DNA from: Sinohyriopsis cumingii
Lineage: Eukaryota > Mollusca > Bivalvia > Unionida > Unionidae
Length of the DNA: 64,000 nt
Reading direction: 5' to 3'
NCBI GenBank assembly: GCA_028554795.2
Contig: CM068835.1
Location: 34,628,901-34,692,900 of the forward strand
How positions within the stretch are numbered: position 1 is the stretch's first letter; each line of letters opens with the position of its first letter. Under the pieces are notes generated by a model. The model made no database searches and had not been told where the DNA came from. It saw only the letters and a list, made by a program, of their open reading frames with translations. A program made the translations under genes and the position numbers. Shown piece after piece: positions 31,380 through 43,019 of this stretch.

Positions 31380-31954
31380 ATCAGTGTTTGTCTCTTGTCT
31401 GTTGTCTGTGTTATCTCCATCTCCCATGCTCATTTTCCCTTGACACTATACAGTCCCACGATATATTCGCATGTTAAATTCACCCTTGAGGCTAGAGTTG
31501 CCCAGGGTGTACCTCAAAGTCTTCAGGTTATACATCCTCAGAGCGGTCTGTAATGCTAATTCCCATTGAGGTTATAATTGTTAGAGGGGGTCTGTAATGC
31601 TAATTCCCACTGAGGCTATACATTTTGAGGCTATAATTGCTAAAGGGTTTTGTAATGCTAATTCCCATTGAAGCTACGATGGCCCACTACACTACTTATA
31701 ACACCACCCAGTCAATAAAACACATCAGGCAATTCAACTGAGCCATCAAAATGCTTACTCTTTCCCTTCACGGTTAAATAGAAAATTAATCAGCTCATTT
31801 AATCATAACTTGATTTACTAACCTTTTCTTAAATAAACACGTTAATTTTCGTTAGAAAGAAGGGGCTGATCTTGGGCCTAAATTTAAACAATGCACACGA
31901 GCATTGGATTATCTTGAAAATAGCATCTGCTTGAAGATGTTCGCTTGTTCTTGC

Positions 31955-31960
<6 letters not shown>
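31380..31960. repeat. Flank of element 1 with three tandem units (31,545-31,685)
   Basis: The block TCTGTAATGCTAATTCCCA, followed by CTGAGGCTATAATTGTTAG-like text, repeats three times with a period of 40-57 bp between about 31,545 and 31,685. A weaker fourth, TTGAGGCTAGAGTTG, lies at about 31,484. The rest is non-coding. Confidence 0.7.
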
Positions 31961-31994
<34 letters not shown>

Positions 31995-32299
31995 TTATGA
32001 ATTTTAATGTAGCTTTAAAAAACATTCAGTCATATCACTACGATATCTGCAGTGTGGCAGTTTATAGTGATGTCGAGCACTTGGGCATCATGCAGCAAAC
32101 ATACAGCATGATGTCCCACCCAGTCACATTATCCTGACACCAGGCCGACCAGCCCTAAAACTAAACTCTTAATGCTGAACGCCTAACGTGGCAGCTGATA
32201 GTATCATTTTTGTAAGTCTTTTGGTATGACTAGGCCGGGAATCGAACCCACGACCTCCCGCTTCCGAAGTGGTCGCTCTAACCACTAGGCCACCGGAGC

Positions 32300-32360
<61 letters not shown>

Positions 32361-32371
32361 CAGAGAGAGAG
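31961..32371 (-). mobile_element. tRNA-derived SINE copy 2, flanked by (TG)n tracts
   Basis: Minus-strand copy: the head (GCTCCGGTGGCCTAGTGG from 32,302) includes GGGTTCGATTCCC-type B-box text at about 32,237, and the tail ends at 31,993 in AATCACAC repeats. (TG)n lies on both sides (31,961-31,992 and 32,302-32,342), followed by (GA)n to 32,371. The peptides read from these repeats are artefacts. Confidence 0.85.
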
Positions 32372-32599
32372 ATTGCAATGGTTATTCCAAAGTCTTTCAG
32401 AGCAATTTCAAGGAGCCTCCGAATTCGTTATATTTATCAAAACCTTTAACACCCCTATCAGAGAAAACGTGCTTAGATAATACCAACTCAACACGAAACC
32501 AGATTAGTTTTGACACGTTTTGTCAACTGACAGTAACCTTTCTTGATAGTGCTGAGTTTTGAATGAGTTCATGAAAGCTAACTGTCAATATAATATGAT

Positions 32600-33413
32600 T
32601 ATAACTTTCTTCGGTTTAAACAATGAACACAGTGTCATACGTGCATTTTTAAGGCTAATTATTGGTTTATTTCTCAAATGATTTGCATCATTTGCTTCTA
32701 TTTATTTCAAGAAAAATTTGCCTCACTCTAGGTTATGGAAAGAAATAGATTAGTAATTCAGTCCAGTTAATCAAGTGAAACGGCAGTAACGTTAAATCCA
32801 ATCAGATAGGTGAAACGGCAGTAACTGAATTCTACTTGATGGTATTATGCGATGTCGTATTATGTGAATTCGCATTAATATAACAAGGAAAATAACAAAT
32901 AAAATGTTCAACTTTAAGTTCCCCGGCCGCATTCCTATTGCTATGTATTCCAAATGCTTTGTTATAACATTCCATTGTTGCAAGGTTTAACTGGTTATTT
33001 AGTTCGGGTTGTTTGGTTCGCCTAAGAAAATTAGCTGAACTAAAACGTTTGTTTCACCTGATTCGCTGAAGCCATATAAACAATTGCATCGGGTACGTAA
33101 TTTTAATGATTCTTGGTCATGTATATGTTTATGTTTGTTCACAATTTCATGCAATGGTAGAACTCTGTGGTTTGTAATTGTTATTTCCCCATGATAAGAT
33201 GTAAATGTATGTTGTTTAGAACATTTATCTACATGCGAGGTTGACTAAAATCACACCAGTATAAATTGTTAATTAACTTATTGTTCAACGTCATTAACAT
33301 GTACAACTACATATATATTTTAAAACTAAACAATAATTTTGGCTACCACGTTTCCCCTGTTAAAACATTATAATAATTCAAGTCCCCTTTGAAACAACGT
33401 TATAAATAGTGTT

Positions 33414-33415
<2 letters not shown>
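32600..33415. other. Gene-free AT-rich stretch
   Basis: A direct repeat TGAAACGGCAGTAAC occurs at about 32,776 and 32,811. Otherwise nothing supportable was seen. Confidence 0.4.

Positions 33416-33417
<2 letters not shown>

Positions 33418-33502
<85 letters not shown>
33418..33502. repeat. (TA)n microsatellite
   Basis: About 42 uninterrupted TA units. Confidence 0.95.
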
Positions 33503-33505
<3 letters not shown>

Positions 33506-33654
33506 ACACCTTGAACGAGCAGGAAAACAGAATAAACTAACGTCGCCACCAGCGGAGCAACAACAATGAATGTATGAAAGCCTGATTAATTTCATTTTCT
33601 TGCAAATAACTTCATTCGAATGTGTACCCATTTCAGAGCGAATATATTATATTA

Positions 33655-34215
33655 TCGTGTGCAGTGCATGCTCAGCCATTTAACAGCATTATCATCACCA
33701 AGGTGCAGAGCCTGCAGTCTGCTGGGGAACTTTGTCAGTGGTCAGTTGTTCACAGTGTGTGACGTGGTCTGTAGAGCTCCACAGCAACAGGATGAGTCAA
33801 TGGTCTGGCCCCATCGGACAAGGCTGACAGCACAACGTTCCTGTCCTGTCCGAAAGCGGTTCAGCGTGGTCTTTAGATGACGTGGAAGGTTGAAGCCAGG
33901 AGGGGAGACAGATGTCTCAGTTACGAAGGAGTTTTTTACAACAACTGTTGAAGACCACTCGACACTCGATGCCGAGATAGATATCATATCCTCCGGCAAC
34001 GAACCTAACCAGATTGGACGCCTCGAAGTCAAGCGGACAGCAAGATCTGAGTTGATATCCGTGTACAGGGGATGTTTCTCAATGGCATAGACCATAGCCA
34101 ACACTTTTGTGGCTGCTTCCTGGTGACGCAGATGTGGGGGAGGAATGTTGCTGAGTACCGACAACCATGGTAAAGGAGTAGGAGGTAGTGTTCCAGAGAT
34201 TATGAGCATTGTTTT
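33655..34215 (-). pseudogene. Non-LTR retrotransposon RT, C-terminal segment in sense (minus) orientation
   Basis: Minus-strand similarity to the C-terminal tail of LINE reverse transcriptases: SGTLPPTPLPWLSVLSNIPP, then HPLYTDINSDLAVRLTS, then NRFRTGQERCAVSLVRWG and a Cys-rich CCCGALQTTSHTV segment. After a TGA at 33,742 the same frame continues (KFPSRLQALHLGDDNA) to about 33,655. The preceding RT part lies next to it in the opposite orientation. Residues upstream of about 34,215 in the long minus-strand frame are antisense to that part and are not real. Confidence 0.8.
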
Positions 34216-34606
34216 TGTATCATTTACTGAACCAGAGGAAGTACTGAACAAGGACTTGGAGGATATGACAGACTTCTTCAAGAAATTACGTCTACAGCCA
34301 AGCACAACAAAGAGAGTCTCCAGCGTCATCCACCTTAACAATGCAGATGCGAACCGTGAGCTTTGCATCCTCCTCCTCAATGGGCAGCAAATAAAACACG
34401 ACCCTACAACAACATACGTTCGTGTAACTCTGGGCAGACCACTGACATTCTACAACCACCCGAAGAAAACTGCAGCAAAACTTAGCACTCGAAACAACCT
34501 ACTCCTCAAACTGGCTGGCTCAACCTGGAGTGCTAGTGCTGAGGCACTCACAGCTGATGAACTATACCCTATGAAGTGCATATATGTGCCTACACCGTGT
34601 GTTTAA
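34216..34606 (+). pseudogene. Same LINE RT, more 5' segment, inverted
   Basis: Plus-strand RT sequence: LEDMTDFFKKLRLQPSTTK, VIHLNNADANREL, then LNGQQIKH and TYVRVTLGRPLTFY, and ending YPMKCIYVPT near 34,600. This should precede the minus-strand C-terminal segment in an intact element. Its head-to-head placement is the signature of a 5' inversion (twin priming) during insertion. The RT catalytic motifs lie further upstream and are absent. It ends about 70 bp before the C1q start codon. Confidence 0.8.
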
Positions 34607-34679
34607 AATGATAAGAAGGTACTGACTGACTATTTATATGTCATAGTTAGCGCTATCGGTTCAGTTGTCAACCATCAGA

Positions 34680-35013
34680 ATGGCACTGCCGCTGTTTATC
34701 CACTGTATATTTGTACTGATTGTGTGTAATTTTACGATCGCCAGTGATACCAAGGAAGATGATATTGCTATTCTTGTTCGAAGGCTGAATGAGCTACAGG
34801 AAAAATACGAGTTGAAACTAAATAGCATGGAACAAAGTCTTAACCTGGCAAATATACGTATACAGGAATCCGAGGAACGGATTCAAGGGTTAGAGAAAAA
34901 ATTGGAATCAAGGAAAGAGAACGGTGATCAAAATGATTCGGGACTACAAGCGACACACTCTCTTTCTTCCAGAAGTAAAAGTGGTAACCAACATTTAAAA
35001 AGCACACCTGAAG
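34680..35013 (+). CDS. C1q-domain protein, exon 1 (signal peptide and coiled coil)
   Basis: Begins at ATG 34,680 (an earlier in-frame TTG is ignored). Residues 1-21 are a signal peptide (LPLFIHCIFVLIVCNFTIAS). Residues about 25-80 are a heptad-like coiled coil (ILVRRLNELQEKYELKLNSM), followed by a polar linker. A donor AAG|GTAATT follows 35,013 in phase 1. A second phase-1 donor, CAG|GTTAGC, follows 35,073 just before the stop, so alternative splicing is possible. Phase matches exon 2 at 36,056. The product is a secreted lectin-like trimer-forming protein of the C1qDC family, which is expanded in molluscs and linked to immune recognition. The promoter region is hemmed in by an inverted LINE. 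Confidence 0.8.
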
Positions 35014-36055
35014 GTAATTTTTCATGGAATGGCTTCAGGAATGAAGAGAAAAAAGCGCAGTTATTTTCATCAGGTTAGCAGAAGACAAACAGAATATAAT
35101 GGTTCAACCTAGAGACAAGCAATCATTTAAGCAGGCGTGGGTATGGTATATTCTGTCAAAACAAACACTATAAATTTAGACCAGTATTATATCAAGGAAA
35201 ATTTACAGTATTTTCTTTATTTGGATAAATTAACTAGTTACAGTTTTATTTGAGAAAACAAAATGAAGATGAAAAGACAAGAGCAGGAAATAAAATTTAA
35301 ATTAATAAGTTTTCCCGTTACATATTAGCACGTATCGTTAGTCCATTGTACCATTAATTAATTTATTAAGATGAGTTCTGGTACCAAACCGAAAAGAATA
35401 CGACTTTGGCACCAACATTATCAACCATGATCCCGTCATAATATTTGCGATCATCGAAATTATGCTCACAGCTCTAATCGGAGGTCAGTAACAACTGTTC
35501 TTTTTATATAAAATTGTTGGCTACCTTATTTTCAGTCCAAATATTATTTCAACTACTTTAGCTACCTCAATATTTATGGTCGTGTTTCCTCATGATCCTA
35601 AGAGATTTAAGACGGCGTTTGTGTCCACTTCTTTTGCAAAAGGTGATATTGTGCTGGCTATGTAGAAGGATTATTACTTATCAAAATAAAAACTTAATAA
35701 GAAATAATTTATCATTGTAACGCCATTTTCTGAAATATGCATGAATATCGTCTTAGAGTCAAAACAAGTTTTAAAGAGCAAGCACGTGCATATATTAGTT
35801 TACTAACCCACGACATTTGTGTTTGTTTTTGAATCTCTCTGATACATCAATAACGAAGGTGGATCTAATGAGGTCCAATCAAACGGACACACTTCTAACT
35901 TAATTTTAGAAAATGAAAAAATAAATGATTTAGTAAAGACTTAGCAATCTAGCGACAATTTATAAAAAAAACAATATCATTGCATGTTTAAATTGTTAAA
36001 TGAATTTACAGCAGAACACGTTTTCGAGTGTCGGTAACCTCGTCATTATTTTTAG
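35014..36055 (+). other. Intron of the C1q-domain gene
   Basis: A GT...AG interval of about 1.04 kb, AT-rich, ending CATTATTTTTAG. No nested gene was seen. Confidence 0.65.
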
Positions 36056-36492
36056 ATTTCAGGGTACGTAAATCTTCCAATGGTCAAGCAGTGGCATTTT
36101 CGGCATACGGAGATTGTGGTTACAACTTTGGACTGTCTAACCATGAAACTTTCCCTTTTGACAAAGTTCTAGTCAATGTAGGAGGTGGATTTAGTGTGAA
36201 TATTCATATGTTTGTGTGTCCCCTGTCAGGTATCTACTTTTTCACTAATACAATGACTGGGCTCCAACATAAAGTCGAGACAGAGATAGTCCTGGAAGGA
36301 GTTACACAGGCTATTACCACAACTGGAGAAGGACAATTTAACCAGGGTGTAAATTCCGCAGTCATCCATTGCCTACATGGTCAAAGGGTCTGGGTTCGGG
36401 CATGGCAGGCTGTCAGTGGTGGCATATATTGTCAGCATTGGTCCACATTTTCTGGCTTTTTATTGTCCCTGGATGACGTGTCGACCTCGTGA
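36056..36492 (+). CDS. C1q-domain protein, exon 2 (globular C1q domain)
   Basis: Joined in phase 1 to exon 1, this exon encodes a complete C1q/TNF-like beta-sandwich: QAVAFSAYGD at the start, then FNQGVNSAVIHCLHGQRVWV and a closing STFSGFLLSLD. YNFGLSNHETFPFDKVLVNV and PLSGIYFFT correspond to the usual early strands. Stop at 36,490-36,492. Length and end match the family. The frame begins before 36,056 only because the intron end happens to be open. Confidence 0.9.
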
Positions 36493-36499
36493 TAAGTAT

Positions 36500-38325
36500 A
36501 AAGGGGACGTAAGACAAATTATACCAGTGATGTGTAATAATTGCAATATCATGTGAGGTATAAAAATTGTATCTTTTTCGGGAAGAGTTCTTATATCCAC
36601 TATCTAAATACAACAGCAACTGTTTAACATCATCATACACAAATAGCTAATTATCTAATTTTCATATGAAAATCCACAACTGTTACCAAAACAAATATCC
36701 ATGAAATTCGTCATTTCTTAAATTTAGAAGTTCACCAGACACGTTTTAGGAAAATCATCGAATGATCTGGATTATTTGAAACCATGTACGCCTACTCATT
36801 TAAAGTATTCTAATTGTCCTGAAGGAAGCTAATGGCAGCTTTATCACAGACAAGGAAAGCTGACAGAGTATTTATTCCGGTAAAATGTTATCAAACGAGA
36901 TGCTAAATTTACAAACTTGAAAGATAGTTAACTCACAGTAGAAAACTTGTCTCACAAACCTTAGGCCTTTTACAAACTTATAACGACGCTGGTCAGTTTA
37001 TACCAGTAAAGAGGAACATGAATCAGTTTCACACAGAGATATCTGAGTGATATAGAAGGCATACATATTGAACTGTGTGTAGTCAAGTCGGGTACATTCA
37101 CCATATTTAGTTACCATAATATTTACATTTATATAATATTATAACGATAGTTTAGAATGTTTACTTATGATAAAAGCATTATATGTGTTATGTACCGGTT
37201 TAAAAATAAATCAAGAGACATAAGTAATTTAGGCCATCTTACAGTGTATACCATAACATAAACAACAACTAGTGACTTGAATATTCATTTCTAAATAACA
37301 TATGGAACAGTGTTAGAATCTTGTTTGGAGAGTAAAAAAACTGGGTTTAGGACTAAATGAAGCACCCGCAACATTAACCTTTGTAGTCATTGATTACTTT
37401 ATAAAGCATCGATGGCGGATATTTTTTTTCATTTAATCTACTGACCTACTTTGGAAAATAATGTCTTCAAATAAAGAGACAAGCTGTCACACCCCACATT
37501 TATCATACAATTACAAGATAAAAACATTTGTCGAACGTTTTTGTTAATCCCAGTTATAAAGTAAACTTAGTTGAGAAAAATCAGACACTCACAGGCTTAT
37601 TTCATGCACCTATGTGTAAATATAAAGTCTTTCTTTTCTCTACCAAACTAAAACTACGAAGTACGCAGAAAAGACTATGATGAGCATATTCCTACTATTA
37701 CGATGATGGAGCCGTTGTATAATACATCTGATAATACGGTTGTACGGTTGGCACACGATCAGAGCACCATCCACCAATCGGACGTTCAGGTGACACGTGG
37801 AAATTTTAAAAATAAAAACAGTGAGTAGTATTCATTAGGATATGAAGCCATTATTTGTATTGGTACTAACGATAGCAAGACCTGCTATATTTCTCAATTT
37901 GATATTTCAGAAACTTTTAGCTCACTTCCGATGTTAATATTTCGACAAAATACCTATCCTACTGCTACGTTTACACCTGTATTCACAAATTCAAATACCA
38001 GACACACAAACACGCAGGAGCCAAAATCAGTAAAATATCGCGTTCATCAAATGAGCTAAACAGACGGTCAATCCATTATAAATCCGTTTGGCATCACAAT
38101 TGTAATTGACTCATCAGCACCATACAGTTGTGACACAGAATATACACGACAAACCTGTAGCAGCATTTGAACCTATTTCTATTTTTTTCTTCATACAATT
38201 GTGATGAACAAGAACTAATAGTCATGTGAATTAGATACGATACCGCATTTCTGCTGTTTGAGTGCTTAGATTCGATATTGCCTTCATTAATCAATGTTAG
38301 CAATACTTCTCTCTCATCCGGGGAA
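36500..38325. other. Gene-free stretch after the C1q gene
   Basis: AT-rich and non-coding, with no recognised repeat. It contains the C1q 3' untranslated region; no strong AATAAA was assigned. Confidence 0.45.
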
Positions 38326-38329
38326 TTCC

Positions 38330-38960
38330 CATCATTTTTGAAATCTGCCTTGCAAAGCCTCTTTGAAGAAACCGATGCTTAACCAGAACGATTTAAAGAA
38401 AATCTCCCTGCTTCTAACCTACCATTCATGTCAAAATCTTAGAAAAAGTTGTTCTATCTATCCGAACTTGTATCTCTTCGGAATTCAAGTAGTCTTTTAG
38501 CAATGTACAGTCTGCATATCACCCTCGCCAAAGTACTTGTGACTCTCCACCTGAGAGTAGTAACGACATTCTCTCCGGAAAGATTACAGTCGTCTCCGGC
38601 ATTTGACACAATAGACCATAATGTAGTACTTCACCGTCTCCAGTATGTATTTGGTATTCACGAAACAGCCTTCCTATCGTTCAAATCCTACTTAGCGAGG
38701 ACATAAGCTGTGTCAGTAAATGGAAAACATTCCAGCCCAGTTAATCTATATTTTGGTGTTACACAAGGCTCTGTTCTCGGCCTCGTTCGCTACATTCTAT
38801 ACACTCAGCCGCTCTCACCTTTCATAGATCGACATCCGGTGCCTCACTAACTGTATGCTGATGACACTCAAATATACATATCAAAAAGCCCATTTGAAGC
38901 TGAGGCTACCATACAAGGCATTGATCTTTAAAACTTCTTCATCCACCGTCTCTCTTTCTA
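38330..38960 (+). pseudogene. CR1-like LINE reverse transcriptase fragment
   Basis: Plus-strand RT text survives across several frames: SNLPFMSK (about 38,415), AFDTIDHNVVLHRLQY (about 38,600, motif A), SVNGKHSSPVNLYFGVTQGS (about 38,715, motif B) and LYADDTQIYIS (about 38,850, motif C). Frameshifts and stops separate the blocks. Both the element type and the degree of decay differ from the LINE at 16-21 kb. Confidence 0.8.
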
Positions 38961-39027
38961 ACCTCTTTGCTGTTGTTAGTGAAGCCAGTTTCCCAAGAAC
39001 ATGACTTTGATTTGAGTAACAACCCAT

Positions 39028-39120
39028 CTATCGTATTTGCTCTAGGAAATACTGTATTATGTCCATCAGTCTGTTGGCTTCCCTCAACTTCTCTACTTTA
39101 CTCTGTTGGATTGGTGTCAT
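39028..39120 (-). CDS. KLxE-family gene of element 2, short frame
   Basis: ATG 39,120 to TAG 39,028-39,030, 30 residues: it starts MTPIQQSKVEKLREAN and ends LEQIR. The same frame continues after the stop as LGKLASLTTAKRLERE, so a longer gene may have been cut by one nonsense change. The position of KL-x-E near the start, the helical composition and the promoter 55 bases upstream match the genes at 21,204 and 12,956. Confidence 0.45.
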   Translation of the reverse strand: MTPIQQSKVEKLREANRLMDIIQYFLEQIR

Positions 39121-39172
39121 TCTACTTTCTTCTTTAGGATCGGAGACGAATGACACGACCTGTGAACGCGCT

Positions 39173-39216
39173 GCTTTATATGGTATGAGCACGGACATGA
39201 AGAAAAATATCCCTCA
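39173..39216 (-). promoter_or_regulatory. Conserved TATA promoter motif, element 2 copy
   Basis: On the minus strand: AGGGATATTTTTC, TTCATGTCCGTGCTC, then ATACCATATAAAGC with the TATA box at 39,181-39,174. The predicted start is about 39,150, about 30 bases before the ATG at 39,120. Confidence 0.65.
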
Positions 39217-39220
39217 CACT

Positions 39221-40477
39221 ATATACAACTTATAAGTACAAAATATCCAAGGAATTAGAAACTCTTCTTGCTACTGTTTACAACAGGAATCCCAGATTGT
39301 CATTGAAAATTAGGACAAGGTTAGGAAGTCTTTATACACACACTCTATGCTGTTACGTATATCTGATTTATTATATATTTATTTTAATTTAATTGTTTGT
39401 TTGTCAGTTCAAAAAAATATATTTTTCTTACATGCTACTGTAATGTAAATTTATTCACTGGAGATGATATTTTTTCAGAAAATTGGTTGACCTGAATATT
39501 TCTTTTCATAAACATCAGGTGTTGGCCTGGAAGCTGACCTTGATTCAAAATTAGTAAACAAAGTTCTATTTTATTTTAAAATGATTGGCTGTTGACAAGG
39601 TCCTGATGGGACTACGTGGGTTAAGAGGTAAACATGATTTTTATTTTTGTTCTGGGAATAAAATCATTGGTCTAATCAAGGCCATATTCTGTGTACGTGA
39701 TATAAACACAATCACGTACTACCCCCCCCCCCCGATTTTGCAATTTGGGGGAATATCGAAACTGCGTCTTAGGATACAATATAACCTTTGTTTTAGAGAG
39801 ATCTCTCTCAGTTTTTGGGCTTTTACACTTGGTATCAGATAGTTTTTTTTTTGTTGCCAGATTTTGAGTTAATTATCTTCAGATCATTTGGATTTCAAAA
39901 GGATTAATTCTTTATTCTCTGGAAACATTTTGATGAGTGCTCACACAGAAATTTTGGAAAGACATTGCTTACAAGTTTAATTGGATTTCCAACACCGGAA
40001 TGCCATTATATGTATTTCTACAAGGATAAGCACAGTACTGACTACAGCATCCGTCATCGTCATTGATCTTGGATTTTCCATCAGGATTAGAACTTGAAAT
40101 TATTAGAACATTTATTACTAGAGCTTTTACAATTTAATTCGTGGATTATTCTTCGATTATTTTTGGATTTGATTCTTGAAGTTCTTTTCCTTATTTTCAT
40201 TTTTACAGAATTTTCCAGGAAAATAAATTATTTGTTAAATTTTAAAAACCTTGTTGTTTTCACTCTTTCTGTGTTACTGTTTATTCGAGCCTAAATACAT
40301 AACAATACCCTTACAATCACTTAGTGCCCAGCAAACAATCATTTTGTAAAGGAATGAGAGTTAAGGATTGTTATATGAGAGTTGGTGGGGGCGACAAAGA
40401 CATATACAAGCACAAACATACAAACGCTAAACACAGAATACAAATATCTGGCATTCATTGGGTAGCATCTCTCCTTT
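39221..40477. other. Gene-free stretch inside element 2
   Basis: T-rich and non-coding, with a run of 13 C at about 39,721-39,733. The protease would be expected here by comparison with element 1, but no adenain motif was found, so it has been lost or replaced by unrelated AT-rich sequence. Confidence 0.5.
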
Positions 40478-41525
40478 CTATATTAAAAACAACCAAGTCT
40501 CCTCAGGTTCCTTGTGTTCCATCATTTTGTAATGGTCTAGAATCACTTCCCTCAGACTGTTGATTTCCAGGGTATTGTCAAATTTTCTGTACATGATGGT
40601 GTTTATTGAGATGGCTAGAGCTACTGAAAACTGAAGTTCCCACGAAGTCGACCCGATATTATGCAGTGGAAATCCTCTTCGTCGCACCCTTCGTCTGGAG
40701 TGAAATCCCAGCCCCACAAGGCATATTGTCATGCAATGTTAGAGTACGAAACACAGTGGCTCGTGTTGGTACCTAACTGTGCTGTGACCTGAAGCAGTTC
40801 GTCTGGGCAAAGTCAGGCTTTGTCTTGTACACAACGCCTAGGCATCTCAAGCAACTTCTATCTTGGTCAAGTTAACGTGTTGAAACTCGAAAGGATCTTG
40901 ATCAATGGCACCGTTGAAGGCTGCATTATTGACGATGCCGATGAGCAAATGAATGGTTAAATGGCATTGTCTCGTTAACTGTCTTTAGAAAATACGATCT
41001 TCGAACTTGGATTGGGCTGCAGAGGTAGCTGTGAATGTTTTCTCTTCCACTTGTCGTGCCGGATACTTTTCAGTCGTTATGATCAAAGTTTGAATGATGC
41101 CCTTTCCTACTTTAGTAAAACGACCACATTGCACACTTACGTATGGCATCGTTGACGATGCTATTGCACTCTTAGCATTGACCATCCAATAGAACTTTGA
41201 TTCATTCTCAAGCCTGCAATTAGTTTGTTATTCAATTATAAATCCACGTCGCTAAGCAACGCATACATGACATTTTGACAGGAACTACTCTGGCATCGGT
41301 ACTTCGATTAGTGTTGTCCACTTTCAGAACTTTCACTTTCAGGTACAAGTGATTGCTATTCTTATCGATGTAATATTTGGTTCGTCCTTTGATTTTGCAA
41401 TTGATAAAGGATGAGGTGGTCAAAGATGACACAGGATGCAATGTCCTTGCCTTGCACTTGCTACGTCGTTGAAGAAGCAATACGTCTTGGCCAGAAGTGT
41501 GAAGCAAATTTAGGCTATGTTTCAA
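40478..41525 (-). pseudogene. F54H12.2-family capsid-like gene of element 2, broken but longer than in element 1
   Basis: Blocks in order on the minus strand: FINCKIKGRTKYYIDKNSNH and LYLKVKVLKVDNTN (about 41,420-41,330, N-terminal domain); EKYPARQVEEKTFTAT (about 41,070, middle); NGAIDQDPFEFQHVNLTKIE (about 40,920) and FDNTLEINSLREVI (about 40,590, C-terminal end). Stops and frame changes fall between the blocks. The N-terminal and middle blocks are exactly the parts missing from the copy at 22,626-23,033. It ends with extra acidic codons (EHKEPEETW) that the element 1 copy lacks. Confidence 0.75.
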
Positions 41526-41529
41526 CGAC

Positions 41530-43000
41530 CTTAAGATTTTTTGTGGTTTGGAGCAACCTATTTTAACTCCTATCTTAAAGATTTCCTTTAGATTTTGTAT
41601 TCAATGGCGACATTTTGAATAAATAATTTCCTTTTTGTCAACGCGATATCGATTAAAGCATGCAATCTTTGAGCCACCTATGGTTTAAAATGGGTTATAC
41701 CTTACGAAAATTCATTTTAACGTATTTTCTAAACCATTTCTTCGTTGTCGAGCGACTCCTCTGGTACACAGGATGCATTGGTTACAATTCACTGAGAATC
41801 GTTTTAGATGTGACAGTTCCTTTCCAGTATCGAATACTTTGTCCAAGATCTCCTTTTATATTAATGCTGATGTTGTCTGCTGATGTTGTCAAAATAACAT
41901 TTACTGACAGGAAAATATATCCTAAAATGTATAAATACAGTGTGAGCGTGATATGTATTTCTACCTTTCCACTTTGAAGTGTATGGCTCAGAGTAACGGA
42001 ATGGCTGTATTTACTCGACCACATCAGAATGCTAAAATAATAAATCGAATCCTTCGTTCAAGTCCAGCTATTCCAAATAACTCAAAAATCTGTTGTCAAA
42101 TGTGGGTTTGATTTTTCTAATATGAATCCAATCTCCAGTCCTTAACATATCTTTATCTGGGGCAGTAGGTGACATTCCAAACAATCGATCAAAAACCATC
42201 ACTCCATTTTGGAGGTTGCTTCTTTGGGTTCAAATTTGACATGGTACTATTGATGGTAAGCGTTGACGAGATTTGCTAAAAATGTCAATGTACTTGAGAT
42301 TGTGCTAATGTATTTTTCAATTATTTTTGCAAAGCTGAGTTCATCATTGAGAATGACGACCACTTTGTTTCAAAACCAGTTTTATAGTTCATGCTGAGAC
42401 TCTGAATTTCGAAGTCAATGAAACGACTCAAGTGATTTTCACATATAAAAAGACAGATATTTGTAACCAAGAATTAGGCTGCCAAATAAGACACATCAGC
42501 AAAATCTACTTGCCATTGACGGTTGATGCCAGCCAGTATGATTTGACTTCTGAAAACATTTACGTTCAACGGGTTTGCGTAAGTTGTACGTCGATTGTTC
42601 TTCTAATTATTATCACACATCTGGTAAACATACACTTTTAAGTTTGATATGAGCACCACGATACAATTTTTTAACTCCTCTGGAACCGGCAGCATGTGCA
42701 GCATTGTAATAAATGCTTGCTAAAAGTGGTGATGGGATCGGCTGTGGTTGTTGCTGATTTTCAATAAGTTAACCAACTGCTAATGCTCTTTGGTACGTGT
42801 GGTTTTTTAATTGCAATCGTTACGTGTCCAACGAGCAATAACTGTAAAGGGGTAATCGGTTCCAGTTTGACTTTTGTCTTTACCCTTGTCCTATTTTCTT
42901 GTGCTGGCAAGTGTGTACACATTGTCTTTTGATTCAACATCTCTTGGTGTAATTGTTCACTTCAATATTTTGTTTAGCTGGTGGAGTTTTAAACTCTTCT
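41530..43000 (-). other. Element 2 segment with no counterpart in element 1
   Basis: Between the capsid-like and MEGRKL remnants element 2 has about 1.4 kb where element 1 has a direct join. Broken minus-strand text includes MVFDRLFGMSPTAPDKDMLR (about 42,200) and YYNAAHAAGSRGVKKLYRGA (about 42,710). The position suggests a second virion protein gene, but I cannot assign it. Confidence 0.4.
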
Positions 43001-43019
43001 AATTATTATTTTCCTTTCT

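Noticed and set aside
31904-32562. Coding frames over (TG)n, (GA)n and the SINE
   Set aside because: Peptides are dinucleotide-repeat translations or read through a SINE.
33368-33631. Frame rich in IYIYIY
   Set aside because: Translation of (TA)n; the same applies at 56,183 and 58,341-58,648.
34216-34380. N-terminal part of the long minus-strand frame ending at 33,742
   Set aside because: It is antisense to plus-strand RT sequence; only the part below about 34,215 is genuine.
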